This document shows positions 28,801-40,030 of a DNA stretch of 64,000 nt, piece by piece; position 1 is the first letter of the stretch, and the number at the start of each line of letters is the position of its first letter. The notes under the pieces were generated by a model that saw nothing but the letters and a program-made list of their open reading frames with translations, was not told where the DNA came from and searched no databases. The translations under genes and the position numbers were made by a program. This stretch comes from Chionoecetes opilio. Its lineage: Eukaryota; Arthropoda; Malacostraca; Decapoda; Majidae. Location of the stretch: the NCBI GenBank assembly GCA_016584305.1, contig JACEEZ010010078.1, positions 225,596-289,595 on the forward strand, read 5' to 3'.

Positions 28801-29250
28801 GCGATTCCGGTGCGACGTGGGTCTTGTGGGGGTCTGATGGCTCCACAGCACACACACTGGTGGGTGAAAAGGGGCGCGGGAAAAGGGGTGATGGACCAGG
28901 CGAAGGCCTTGCATGCCTTGAGCGATAGGTAGAGTTGCGCACGCCTTCGGCTATGTAGATGCACTCTGTGGTGGAGACAGTCCCCACGGAGACCTAACAG
29001 GTGATGGTTTCCCAGGAGGCGCATGCTGCCCCCGGCAACGTGGGTGACTGCCGTGGTGTAGCCTGGAGCTGACGTTGGGATATGCCGAGGTCCCCCAAAA
29101 AGTAGGCGACCCGCCACAGACACTTGCGCCCCAGTTTTCCGCCCCCTGCTGTGTAGGGACACGTGCGCGAGGGCGTGACAGCTGATCACCACGGGCAGCG
29201 ACGCCGCCATCTCCACTCCTCCAACGATCACTGCACCGGAGGTAGGGGTG
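25820..29250 (-). pseudogene. Ty3 element 1 pol (protease, RT, RNase H, integrase)
   Basis: Domains in order on the minus strand: protease region, not clearly defined (about 29230-28950); RT start LHFFDEVRRQLDEM (about 28600), WCSRMVV, TFITPWGRYRY (about 28300), catalytic VDD at 28180-28172 where YxDD is expected, LRPDKFRFCRRSVTFAGY (about 28060), DVRSWFGLVN (about 27940); RNase H with TAVLTDYSRQGIGFLV (about 27715) and AAERNYSTLEGEALAIAW (about 27560); then LKGDTKLRADALG (about 27350); integrase with NLHAGTKGGTQCYA (about 26980), QSVYWPGI, HFPQSNGRAEAAVK (about 26530), and a C-terminal tail with RLDGSG (about 26100). At least eight frame changes are needed. Plus-strand frames here are shadows produced by high G+C. 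Confidence 0.85.
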
Positions 29251-30278
29251 AAATTCTAATGATGGGCGGGCGGACGAGCGCCGCCCTGGGGGGTGAGGGC
29301 CGGACACAGGCTCCAGAAGTGCCCCTTCTGGCCGCAACAAAGGCATGTCGCTGCAAAACGCTCTGCACTGACGCCCACCTGTACACTCAGATTCACCGCA
29401 TGCTGGGCACCGCCTGCCCTCCCCCCCCGGACTCCGTCTTGGCGGGTTTTTTCCCTTTTCCGCTAAGCCGGCGCGCTGGGCCCGCTGCCGCCCCCTCGTG
29501 GTGTGGAGCCTGACGGGCGGGGGTAGTGTGTCACCGACCCCCCCATGGCTACGTAGCTCGAAGGTTGGGCACTCGCCTTTTCCGCGCCTCAAAATTTCAC
29601 ACACGCGAACTATTTCACTGAAGGGCTCGAGGCGTGGGAAGCAACGCAACACCCCCCGCTTTCATGTTGCCGATCACGTACCCCATCACTATTTTCTTGC
29701 TGAGCATGTACTCCTCTAAGGGGCACTGGCACTCAGGGACCTAAAGCCGCACTCATTCGCTTTGGCGCGGCACTGGGAATATACGCCACACAGTCACTCG
29801 ATGCCTGTGATAGAGAGAAGAATTCCGCCCACGCTCCGATAATACAGCGTGTACCGATCACCACGCTTCTCACAACGTCGTTGCCTCCGTGGTGAGAGTT
29901 TCTAAAACTTGCTGCCCAGGCCGTCGATGCGCTGTTGCACCGTGTTACAGAGGACGTACATAAGGGCCGCTGTGGGTTTCCGCCCAACCGAGATGCTGCT
30001 GTAAGTCCTCTACGCTGTGGGCCCCCGCCCTCAAACGTTGCCGGCGACTGCCACGGTCGTCCCTGGTCGGGGGAGTGGTGGGCGATGTGCCGGGTCGTTT
30101 GGGCCAGAGTTGCTGCTGGCTGGCTTGTGATGTCGGGGCTTGGTGTATAACGCGTGGCGTTGTGGTATGGCGCAAGTTGGGCCACGCGGCTCTTCCGCGC
30201 GCCCCCGTACCTGCGGAGGGCGTCTCTAGCCGGGGCCCGTTGGGCCTTCCTCCATGAGCCCCTGAAGAACTGCGCCAT
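29250..30278 (-). pseudogene. Ty3 element 1 gag
   Basis: Frame starting MAQFFRGSWRK at 30278 overlaps the primer-binding site; an overlapping frame carries LAPYHNATRYTPSP. The region 30278-29733 is a 181-codon frame with several shifts. A CCHC zinc knuckle of the form CX2CX4HX4C (first Cys codon 29345-29343, last 29306-29304, with GQKGH and FWSLC) marks the nucleocapsid. Gag would package the RNA; this copy cannot make an intact protein. Confidence 0.6.
30260..30277 (-). promoter_or_regulatory. Primer-binding site of Ty3 element 1
   Basis: TGGCGCAGTTCTTCAGGG, two bases inside the 5' LTR. TGG at the start matches a tRNA CCA end. The first ATG of gag overlaps it. Confidence 0.55.
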
Positions 30279-30279
30279 T

Positions 30280-30447
30280 TGGTGGGGTTTGGAAACGAGG
30301 GCTGGGGCGCGGCGTGATGTTATTGGGGACTTACCTCTAATTACAGAAGCTGACAGGACGACTGGTCACTGCCCCGCGGAGTCACAACTGCCCGCCTCCG
30401 GTGACATGAGATGTGGCGGGAAAATGAGGGTTGCCACACACCCCACA
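30280..30447 (-). repeat. 5' LTR of Ty3 element 1
   Basis: 168 bp. In the sense direction it starts TGTGGGG and ends CCCCACCA. It shares CGGAGTCACAACTGCCCGCC (written on plus) and the GACATGAGATGTGGCGGG block with the other LTR. Short for a Ty3 LTR. Confidence 0.75.
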
Positions 30448-30977
30448 CCATAAATAACCATTGTTGTTGTGGGACAGAAATTCGGGCTAAGACGACCCAA
30501 CCCTGCCTTAACCTTACACCTCCCTGCGCGGTCCTAGCGGAGCGAAATTTGCTTTCGAAAATGTCCAAATAGCGCTAAGATGGGTTTTGTCCCAAGAAAG
30601 CTCTTAGTGTTGTTCGAAAATGCCCCCCCAGCTTCCATGTTATTTGGAACAGATACTATTGAACGGGAATCATTCTCCGTTTAGACTTATTTACAACTAT
30701 TGTTCTATCTATAAAAACTAATTTTTTTTATTCTCTTGTTCTTTCAGATAAAGTCTATGTTCATTTTTGGTGTGAAATAAACGTATCATCAAGAACAAGT
30801 CTTTCTTTACTGGTGACTGACAAAGCAAGTTCCGCTATTATTTGTAGTTATGTTCCAACGAAAGACCACAGATTACACGGCTATCCTGGGTGCTATTAGG
30901 GAACTTCCCCCATCCAACTCATGGTTGAAGAGATTGTAGTAGATTTTGAACGGGTTTTGTGGAGTGCCTCTTCATAG
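30448..30977. other. No gene; distant relative of the inverted-repeat ends
   Basis: TTCGAAAATGCCCCCCCAGC near 30614 with CGCTAAGAT upstream resembles the inner edge at 15640-15680. Otherwise AT-rich unique sequence. Confidence 0.35.
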
Positions 30978-31021
30978 CAGGGCGTACTCAGAAAATTAAA
31001 AAGGGGGGCCATATGTATACA

Positions 31022-31072
<51 letters not shown>

Positions 31073-31132
31073 ATATATATATGTATTTTAATTGTATATA
31101 TATATCTATATATATATATATATTATATAAAA

Positions 31133-31163
<31 letters not shown>

Positions 31164-31258
31164 AATATAATTATACTAATATATAATTTATTATAATTTA
31201 TTCTTTGCCAAAGGGGGGGGCCATGGCCGCATGGCCCCCCCCCTCGGTTACGCCACTG
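30978..31258 (+). mobile_element. hAT MITE (CAGTGGCGTACC family), copy 2
   Basis: Left end mutated to CAGGGCGTACTCAG, right end GGTTACGCCACTG, with GGCCATGGCCGCATGGCC near the right end as in the other copies. Flanks TTCATAG (30971-30977) and TTCATAAG (31259-31266). The interior is TA repeat. Confidence 0.7.
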
Positions 31259-31929
31259 TTCATAAGTCTCTACCGGATGTTCCTGTTTTTTGGGTGCTGG
31301 TTTCACTGGGCAAAAGCTGTGTACAACTAGTTACGTCAACACACACAATCGTTTCGCCTGCACAAACCAGTCAGCTGTTCCTTCGACTGTAAACAAACAT
31401 GGCTCCGACGCCAGGACAAGCTATCGCTGTTATACACTTAATTATGTGTATTATCAATAGTAGACCTAATATCGACTTAGATATAATAAGACCTAGATAT
31501 ATCAAGGCCTTTTTGGTGTACAGTGCCACTGCCCACCGCCAGCACCGCCACCCTCGCGCTGCCTCTGGCACCCCTCCCCTCGCCTCCCACCCCCGCTCTC
31601 ACTCTCACTGCTGGGTGAGTTTGAGAGGAAGAATTTGAGGGGCTCGCGCCGTTCGGGTTTCTGTACCCCTCTATCAAACCGCTTTTGGGCGCCTCGCAGT
31701 GGTATGTAAACAAATCCGCGCCGTTACCATGGAAACGCCGACGCCACAGCTCAGACTGTGGGCTTTTGACCTCACCTTTTTTCCTCTACTGCCCTCTACT
31801 GCCCACGCCAGTACGGAAGTGTAATGCGTACCGTAGCTACCTGACGACTATTTGATTATTGTTTAATGGAAATTTTGTCGCTGAGAGAGGTGAAATGCTA
31901 GAAATCTCGGCACCGCCCCAACCCCAACT
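31259..31929. other. No gene recognised
   Basis: An open frame at 31399-31638 follows AACATGG, a decent start context, but the product resembles nothing I know and the second half is low-complexity Ser/His/Pro. Confidence 0.3.
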
Positions 31930-32168
31930 ACCGTCAATAACACTATAGTCGCCACTGCACTTTTGTCTCCAGGCGCAAAATATTACTAATTTTAGCATCA
32001 CTATATAGACTTGTATGGGGCCACTGAAGACAGGTACTTAATATAAACTACTGGCATGCCTCTTTAGTGGCCATACAATTATGTATCTGTAGTGATGAAA
32101 AAATTGTAATATATGGCGCCTGACGACATATATGTGCAGTGGTGACTATAGTGTTTATTGGCGGTAGG
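31930..32168. mobile_element. Palindromic MITE, copy of the 4801-5514 family
   Basis: Ends ACCGTCAATAACACTATAG and its complement; GCGACTGCAC-like inner blocks, ATATGGCGCCTG, and a central CACTGAAGA/CTCTTTAGTGG pair. 239 bp, no coding. Confidence 0.7.
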
Positions 32169-33403
32169 GTGTAGGGATACGTGAAAGGTTTATGAAACTG
32201 TCGCCAATAGGAATTCTCGCAGAAACACCAACTGAGACCTGTCGCCGCGATGGTACACTCGCCGACGCGGAAATTTTTGGAAACAGTTCCACTTGGAATA
32301 AATGAAAATGAAGAATAAAGTGTATTTCATTGTTGGATACCACCATACCAAACCTGGTATGTAATCTCTGACTGCAGAAATACTGTTAAAAGCTTATTAA
32401 TGTATAATTGTGTACTGTAATATCATGAAAGATCAAGAACTGAACTGTCGACGAAATAGGCAGATTAGATGAAAGAAATATGACAGTGCTAATATGTTTG
32501 AAAATGCTTCATGTTCGCTTATAATGTCAGATTACTGGGGATAAATAATGCTGTTATGTAATATGCAGGTTGTTTTCTCCTCTAACTCAGAGTTATGTAC
32601 CTATTTATATAGCTAACCTGCCACTTATAAAAAGATAATCTAAAGGGCTATTTTTACACAACAGGACATTCTGAAACAGTACTCCCTTTGTTTTATATTT
32701 TTGTTTTGTCAACATTATTATTTTCAATTTAACTAATTTAAAATTTACCTAAACTAAAATCAATTGCTAAGATAACCTAGCTTTTCTAACTAATGAAATA
32801 TGGATTGTTTAGTAGCTGTCTTTAAATTATAAATCGTATTATCACATATCATTGCTGCCACATTTTAAACACATCTGGAGCTGAAATACCTCCTCCGCCA
32901 CCCTCGCCCGGGCCCTATATATGCATCCTAACTAGTAAAATATAGCCAATAAAAATTCCATTCTTTCCCAATAACCTAACCTATCCTAACTGGTGGGTGA
33001 AAAAGGGGTATTTAAGATTAAGGGGTATACAGTATTTTCTGTATAATGAAAAGGTATAAATAATTGAAATCACAGCAAAAGAAATGGTAGATATGCATTT
33101 CAACCAATACTCCCTTTGACCAATACTCTTCTGAAATACTGGCGGAACATCTTAAAGAAAAAGGGCTCCACGCTAAGCTGACCCAATATGGCTCTACGAT
33201 TATACTTACTGTCCTTACACATCTGTTAATATTTAATGAGTGCCAATCCTTAACTTTGCCTACATGGCCATATTAAATTTCAGGTTCCTGAGAAAACTAG
33301 TCCAGCGAGATGCGCAATGGACGACGAGTTTGAGAAAGTAGTGCGAATATCTAAGTATAGGTATAACCTAGGGGTTGGTCGAGGGGGGACGGAGCCCCCC
33401 CCC
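32169..33403. other. No gene or recognised repeat
   Basis: AT-rich unique sequence with scattered stops in all frames. Confidence 0.4.
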
Positions 33404-33442
33404 GTTAGGTTAGATAGGTTAGGTTAGGGCAGGTTAGGTTAG
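33404..33442. repeat. Interstitial telomere-like (TTAGG)n patch
   Basis: GTTAGGTTAGATAGGTTAGG and following units, about six TTAGG repeats with two interruptions. TTAGG is the arthropod telomere unit. Confidence 0.6.
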
Positions 33443-33534
33443 TGACAGCACTAACTCGAGCCTCGTGGTTTGTGGGTTTTGGTGGCTCGAAGAGGGGTGC
33501 TAGGTTAGGTCTTAGAGTTTGGTCATCTTTAAAT

Positions 33535-33985
33535 AAAGGCTCAAACTCCTATCTTCTTCTTATGCCAACAAGCTTGGGGACATGGTGGAAACCGGGGTTT
33601 TTTGGATGGGGGAGCACACACATAAGGGAAATATGGCCCCCCACAAAAAAATCCTTAAACTGGGGAAATTTCCCTAGTTCATGGACTTTTTTATCGGGGA
33701 AATATTTCCCTTATATGTGTGCTCCCCATAAAAGGACACACTCCATGGGAAATATGGCTCTCCACAAAAAATTTCCCTAAACTAGGGAAATTTCCCTAGT
33801 AAAATAACTTAATCGGAGAAATATTTCCCGATAAGTTCATGAACTGGGGAAAATATCCTAGTTTAGTGTTTTTTGTTGGGGGCCATATTTCCCTTGTGTG
33901 TGCTCCCCCAGTCAAAAACCCCGGTTTTTCACCATGCCCCAAGCTTGTTGGGTATAAGAGAAGATAGAGGGTGGGAGCTTTGTTC
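33535..33985. repeat. 450-bp palindrome rich in GGGAAATTTCCC
   Basis: Arms read CCAACAAGCTTGGGG (33566) and complement (33953), GGGGGAGCACACACA, GGGAAATATGGC. Several inner mini-palindromes (GGGAAATTTCCC, GGGGAAATATTTCCC). It should fold as one long hairpin. Confidence 0.7.
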
Positions 33986-34029
33986 TTAAGATTTACCTAA
34001 CTGGCGGGCTACCCATCCAGACCTAAACT

Positions 34030-34470
34030 AACCTAGCCAACCTGGGCATTGATTACATAACCTTAGCTCACTGAGGCAGGGGTTTCGCTCCCCCCAGACC
34101 TTTCTTGTTATTTTTTATTCCTGCCGGCGGTAAATGTTTCAGTTTCAACCAATACTCCCCCCGACATAACTGGGGGAGCTGTTCTCCCCCCAAAACCCCC
34201 CCCTAGTTAACAAACCCAACCTGGGCATTGATTACGCAACCTTACCTCACTCCCCCAGACCACCTTGTTATTTTTTGTATGGGTCATAAATATCCTTAGC
34301 GATGAGAAAAGAAACGTGCAGGATACTTAACCAGCGATCTGTATTGGTTTAAACTGCACATATACCCTGCCGGCTATTGTAGGGGTTAGAAATACTCCCT
34401 TTTGATGAGAATGAAACGTTCAGGATATCTAAAACCACCGATCTTGCATTGGTTTAAAACTGCACATATA
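34030..34470. repeat. Imperfect direct duplications
   Basis: AACCTGGGCATTGATTAC starts two copies (34040, 34217) and GATGAGAA...TTGGTTTAAA starts two more (about 34301, 34403). Confidence 0.55.
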
Positions 34471-35072
34471 TTAAAAAAAATACTAGAAAACCTAATGCTT
34501 ATATAAGGGGATGTATGTGAACTTTAATAAATTTATCTCCCTCCCTGTTCATTTGGGGCCCTATAATATCGTAAAATTTTCATCCAATTACTGTATTTTC
34601 ATTATTAATTACAAGTAGGCTCCAGTACAGTACTTGCAGTGCATGTCAATGCATGCTGCGGGATAACATTGTAGTCTTTCGACTGTATTGGCAGGAATAC
34701 ATAAATTTTTTCTCAACTTCGTCTCTGTTTGGCGGCCCTTGTTTTTTTGTCATAACGTCACACCTCGCAGAGCGCCCAAAGGGTTTTTGGGTTGGGCGCT
34801 CGGTGGCAACTCGAACGGCCCCCTCCGAGTCGCGCACAGGCGTTTGAGAGAGAGTTTGAGCGGCTCGCCCACTCAAACTCTTTCCCCTCAAACTCAAACC
34901 CCCGTTTTCCAAGGTCGCTCCTACCCCGCACCCTCACGCGCTGCTTCGCCGCCACCAGGGCACACACACACGTCTCCAGCCTCTCCAGTTCTCCACCCAC
35001 CCTTTTCCACCCGCGCTCATACACACACACACACATGCCCTTCCCCCCACCAAAATCATGCATTACGTTATA
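34471..35072. other. No gene recognised
   Basis: Several overlapping frames on both strands over a GC-rich patch (34780-35030); none resembles a known protein and none carries a domain. Confidence 0.35.
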
Positions 35073-36262
<1,190 letters not shown>

Positions 36263-38362
36263 ATAACGTAACAGTATTAACACAATTTTGTATCTTTCCC
36301 CATGAAGGAGACTTGAATTACGAGTGGCTGTCACACAAGGTTAACGCTTCTAATTAGTCAGTGGAACGCTTCATATCATCGTTTTACACGAGTAGATGTA
36401 TGTACACCTACTGTGTGCCTTGAACAAGCTATATATTAGTAAATATTGCCTGACAAAAATACGACTTTTCAGGTTTCACGCCTGATAAGGTACGTAGTAC
36501 ATAATACATTTCTGTTGATGTGCATTGTAAAAAACTGCCATATATTTTTGCATCTTAATTGTTTAGTATGTTTGGTATCATGCTTAATATTGGTCTTTTC
36601 TTTTCAATAAAACGTACCTGAGAGCACGAATTTTCACATTTCCAGCTTGGATTATTATACTTACCAGCAGAGAAAATGGACCTGAGACTCAGATAAACTT
36701 TCGTTCAATTCTTCCTCAATGTTCTTTTGGAAATGCTTTTTTTTATGACTGAATATCACTTAGATAGTCTAACATATCCCTCCATAGACCTACGATTGAC
36801 CCTGGAAAGTGCTCACCTTTAAAAAATTTATGTGGTGCCCACAGCCCATCCCCCCCTCCTCCGCCCCCCAGTTACAGACCCTCCAAACTTTTGTTTTGCC
36901 CCTCCACATTTACCTTGGCCCCAAGTTGCCCCACCCAGGTCCAGTTTTCCGTCCAGTTTTCGGGTGGCGGTTATTTTCACACCACCCGAGCATCATGTGT
37001 GCCTTCATAGTTCATACTGTATATACCACGTATGTATCACATAATGTCATAATAAGTCAATTTCAAGTGTGATAAGTGGACATAGTAAAGTTTTCTAAAT
37101 GAGGACGAGTGGCAGTCCGCCCTCGCGTCCCGGTAACCATGGCGACGGGCGGCCATGATGGATTTGTACTCTTTCTATCTGTATCCTTGTGTAGGATGTC
37201 CTTTGTCCCTCAGTTTTTGGCTACGTTCAATCTAAAAGAAATCCCCCCAAATTTCCCCCAAACCACCCAAACGCAATTTTTTTCCCCCAAATGGGAAGAA
37301 ACCCCCCAAATTTAGGGGGAAACTCCCAAGTCTGGGAACCCTGTAACCACTTCAGTTCATTATTTTAACGTAATACTACATATATTTGCGTCTTGGGGTA
37401 TTGAAAACGCACAACACCGTGCACAGTAATGATATACGCATTTTGACACTTTTGACGGGGGCCCCCATCCGCTTGGCGGCGCCACCGTTTCAAAACCCAA
37501 AATGGCGCGGCCCGAGTGACACCTCTCGAAGAAGCTCTCTGACTAGACTTTCTACTCATTCTCTTCCCTATATTGTTCATCATTCTGTCCTAATGTAAGA
37601 GTAAACCAAAATCTTCACTCTTTCATCCCTTTCGATCATTGATAAATTCTGGAACTCTCTTCCTGTTTCTATTTTATACGTGATTGGCCAGATCATGCGA
37701 GGCGCTGCTCTGTGATTGGTGAGCAGAATTTCCCCACACATCCCTAGAATATCCCTAATATTCCCCACCCAGAGGCTCAGCGATCACCGTACGGGAGTGA
37801 CGCCTCTGTTTGAGCATTAACCACAGCCCACCCTCGTACGGTTATTGTAGCCATACACTCATAAGTTGTCACTTACGAGGGATTTTCGAGCATACCTGAG
37901 CCCGAGAAATAAATTTAAAGAGACAACTTCAAATGCAGCGAGACTGTTACAGCGTGTGTGTGCGTGTGTACGTCAGATAATGACACCACCACCACCGCAT
38001 AATTATAGCGGCCAAACTTGTATGATGAACTATACGTTTTGATTCAAGAAGTCGAGCGATATACCAATTCAATATATTAAGTTTGCCCTAATATGAATCT
38101 ATTGCAAGTATAGGTATTGTATGTTAAATATGATATATAGTATGGAGTCAATGATGCAATAAACACATCACATTTCAAACAGGCAAGCATGAAATGGCTC
38201 TATAATACACAATAAACATAAAATATAGTGATACAACTTGTATTTTGGTGTTTGTTGATGTCTTGCCACCTCAAATCTCACTCTCGTTGGAAGCTACGGG
38301 TGGTCCCGAGCACCCGTAACCTCGCGGTCCCGTAACAAGTGAGAAACGGTTTGAGCACAGTC
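36263..38362. other. No gene recognised
   Basis: Unique AT-rich DNA; a CCCCCAAATTT-rich patch at 37235-37330; GGTTTGAGCA-type sequence near 37810 and 38350. Short frames only. Confidence 0.4.
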
Positions 38363-38365
38363 TAA

Positions 38366-38608
38366 AGGCGTTTTCTGCGGTGGATTTCGCTTGCAAGCGA
38401 AAAAAAATGTATTGCTCAAATTTCGCTTGCTGTTCAATCATCCAGGGAAGATGATTGCCCGACCCGCAAGAATTTGTTGTTGTTGTTGTTGCGGCAGCAA
38501 GCGAAATGTTTGTTTGGGCACTATAAAGTATATATGGGTACTATAAGAGTGACCGCTTGCCATCAATTTTTTTTCGCTTTCAAGCGAAATCCCCCGCAGA
38601 AAACGCCT
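38366..38608. mobile_element. PIF/Harbinger-type MITE with TAA duplication
   Basis: 243 bp; TIRs begin AGGCGTTTTCTGCGG and continue to TTTCGCTTG. TAA at 38363-38365 and 38609-38611. The host sequence without insert, CACAGTCTAATACGG (complement at about 39472-39489), exists in the inverted flank. A 3-bp TWA duplication is the PIF/Harbinger hallmark. Interior has (GTT)n. Confidence 0.75.
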
Positions 38609-38845
38609 TAATACGGTCTTCCGAACGGCTGGACGAGTTTTGGCTCACGCGGCGCAGCTACGTCACGCGATCCAGGCCACCCCAAGCCCTCTTGATCTGC
38701 CTCATTCTATCAGCAGCATAGCTGAGAGGCGGGTGGGATCCGCTCCGTGCGCCCACGTTCATATCCTACCATATTCCATTTTTAAGATAATATAACTAAC
38801 TAACTAACAATAAAAACAACAATAATAAAAAATAATAGTAAATAC

Positions 38846-39020
38846 TACTCCCCATACTATATAGTAGTAGTAGTAGTAGTGGTTGTAGTATTAGTAATAG
38901 TAACAGTAGTAGTAGTAATAATAGTAGCAGTAGAAGTAGTCGTATAGTAGTAGTAGTTGTAAAGTAGTAGTGGTAATAGTAGTAATAGTAGTGTTAGTAG
39001 TAGCAATAGCAATGGTAGTA
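38846..39020. repeat. (TAG)n microsatellite
   Basis: Imperfect TAG/GTA triplets; the minus-strand 72-aa frame over it is an artefact. Confidence 0.9.
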
Positions 39021-39340
39021 ATAGACCTTATAACAACACAATTGGTATTAATGGACATGTTATTTACCAAATAAGCAGTACATGAAAACAGCATGGCTGT
39101 AATAAACAATACTGTAAAAGGCTAAGTGGCATCGTGTTGGGGCGGGGGAGGATGTAACACGTGACTCTGACACGTGACTCAGCTGGCGCAGCCTAGTCCC
39201 TCCCTCCTCCTCCACCCCAACACGATGCCACTTAGCCTTCTACGGTATTGTTTATTAAACCCATGCTGTTTTCATGTACTGCTTATTTGGTAAATAACAT
39301 GTCCATTAATACCAATTGTGTTGTTATAAGGTAATGTAAT
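39021..39340. repeat. Palindrome, about 130-bp arms
   Basis: TTATAACAACACAATTGG (about 39027) pairs with its complement at about 39316-39333; loop of about 50 bp contains two CACGTGACTC units. Outer arms (38612-38690 versus 39410-39485, with GTCACGCGATCCAGG) extend the symmetry. Confidence 0.65.
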
Positions 39341-39649
39341 GTTCCATTACTAGTAAAGATAATGATTAAATCATTCATAATTTCACTGAGAGGCAACCGC
39401 GAGTACACACACACTGGGTCACCTGGATCGCGTGACGTTAGTCACCCCCCACCCCCAACCTGCGCGTCGGAAGACCGTATTAGACTGTGGGTTTGAGCAT
39501 TAACCGTAGAGGCGCTACGAGGTAAAAGCCGTCTAGGGTAATACTTATGGTCCCGTAACTCCTTCGAGCATCTACCCCCTGGCAACTAAGCGGGCTTTTT
39601 GTTACTTTTTATATTTTAACCTTGGGCAGTCCTTTGTCATGCAAAAAGA

Positions 39650-39760
39650 AAATGTTTAAAGCTGCAATCTGGAGGAGGTCGCTGGAGCCACATCATCATC
39701 TATCAGACCTGACTCTACATGGATGGGTTCCGGGAATAGAGGGACGGGATTTCCTGTGGA
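39650..39760 (+). pseudogene. C-terminal fragment of the XPG-like repeat protein family
   Basis: A frame with MFKAAIWRRSLEP, then HGW. The same AxIWR...GW block follows the nuclease-like region at 60180-60250 (FQACIWRLALTGE, NGW), so this is probably a decayed piece of another copy. The rest of the 85-codon frame is not recognisable. Confidence 0.4.
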
Positions 39761-39879
39761 CGCATCTAGAAATGATGCTACGGGACTTGGTGTCAAAACA
39801 CAGCTGTGAAGCGGCCGCTCCTATGTACTACCTACTACACCAACTTGCATTACCCCTACTACCGCAAGATGACCAGTAA

Positions 39880-40030
39880 TCCTCCTGCAAGTGATGTGGT
39901 AGGTATTCACTGTGTTTGTGAATATATAAGTTGTAGTTTATAAGGAAGAAGTGGATAGACTGGGATAAGTGGCCCATGACACCAGGCAAGTGATTTCTTA
40001 TGGGATCGGCATTCCTTATAGGGAGCTTAA
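39880..40030. other. No gene; flank of the TTAA element
   Basis: Nothing seen. It does not look like Ty3 integrase although the other flank (41309 on) does. Confidence 0.3.

Larger units (their letters stand above)
25633..30447 (-). mobile_element. Ty3/gypsy retrotransposon 1, GC-rich, degenerate
   Basis: Minus-strand element, about 4.8 kb, with two similar LTRs, a priming site, gag zinc knuckle, protease/RT/RNase H/integrase traces and a purine tract. It is much richer in G+C than its surroundings. Every domain is crossed by frameshifts. Target duplication not clear. Confidence 0.85.

Noticed and set aside
25902..30453. Many 60-257-codon plus-strand frames
   Set aside because: Shadows of the GC-rich minus-strand Ty3 element; the minus strand explains them with RT, RNase H and integrase motifs in order.
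31399..31638. Small host gene with good start context
   Set aside because: No recognisable domain, second half low complexity, no splice or poly(A) evidence.
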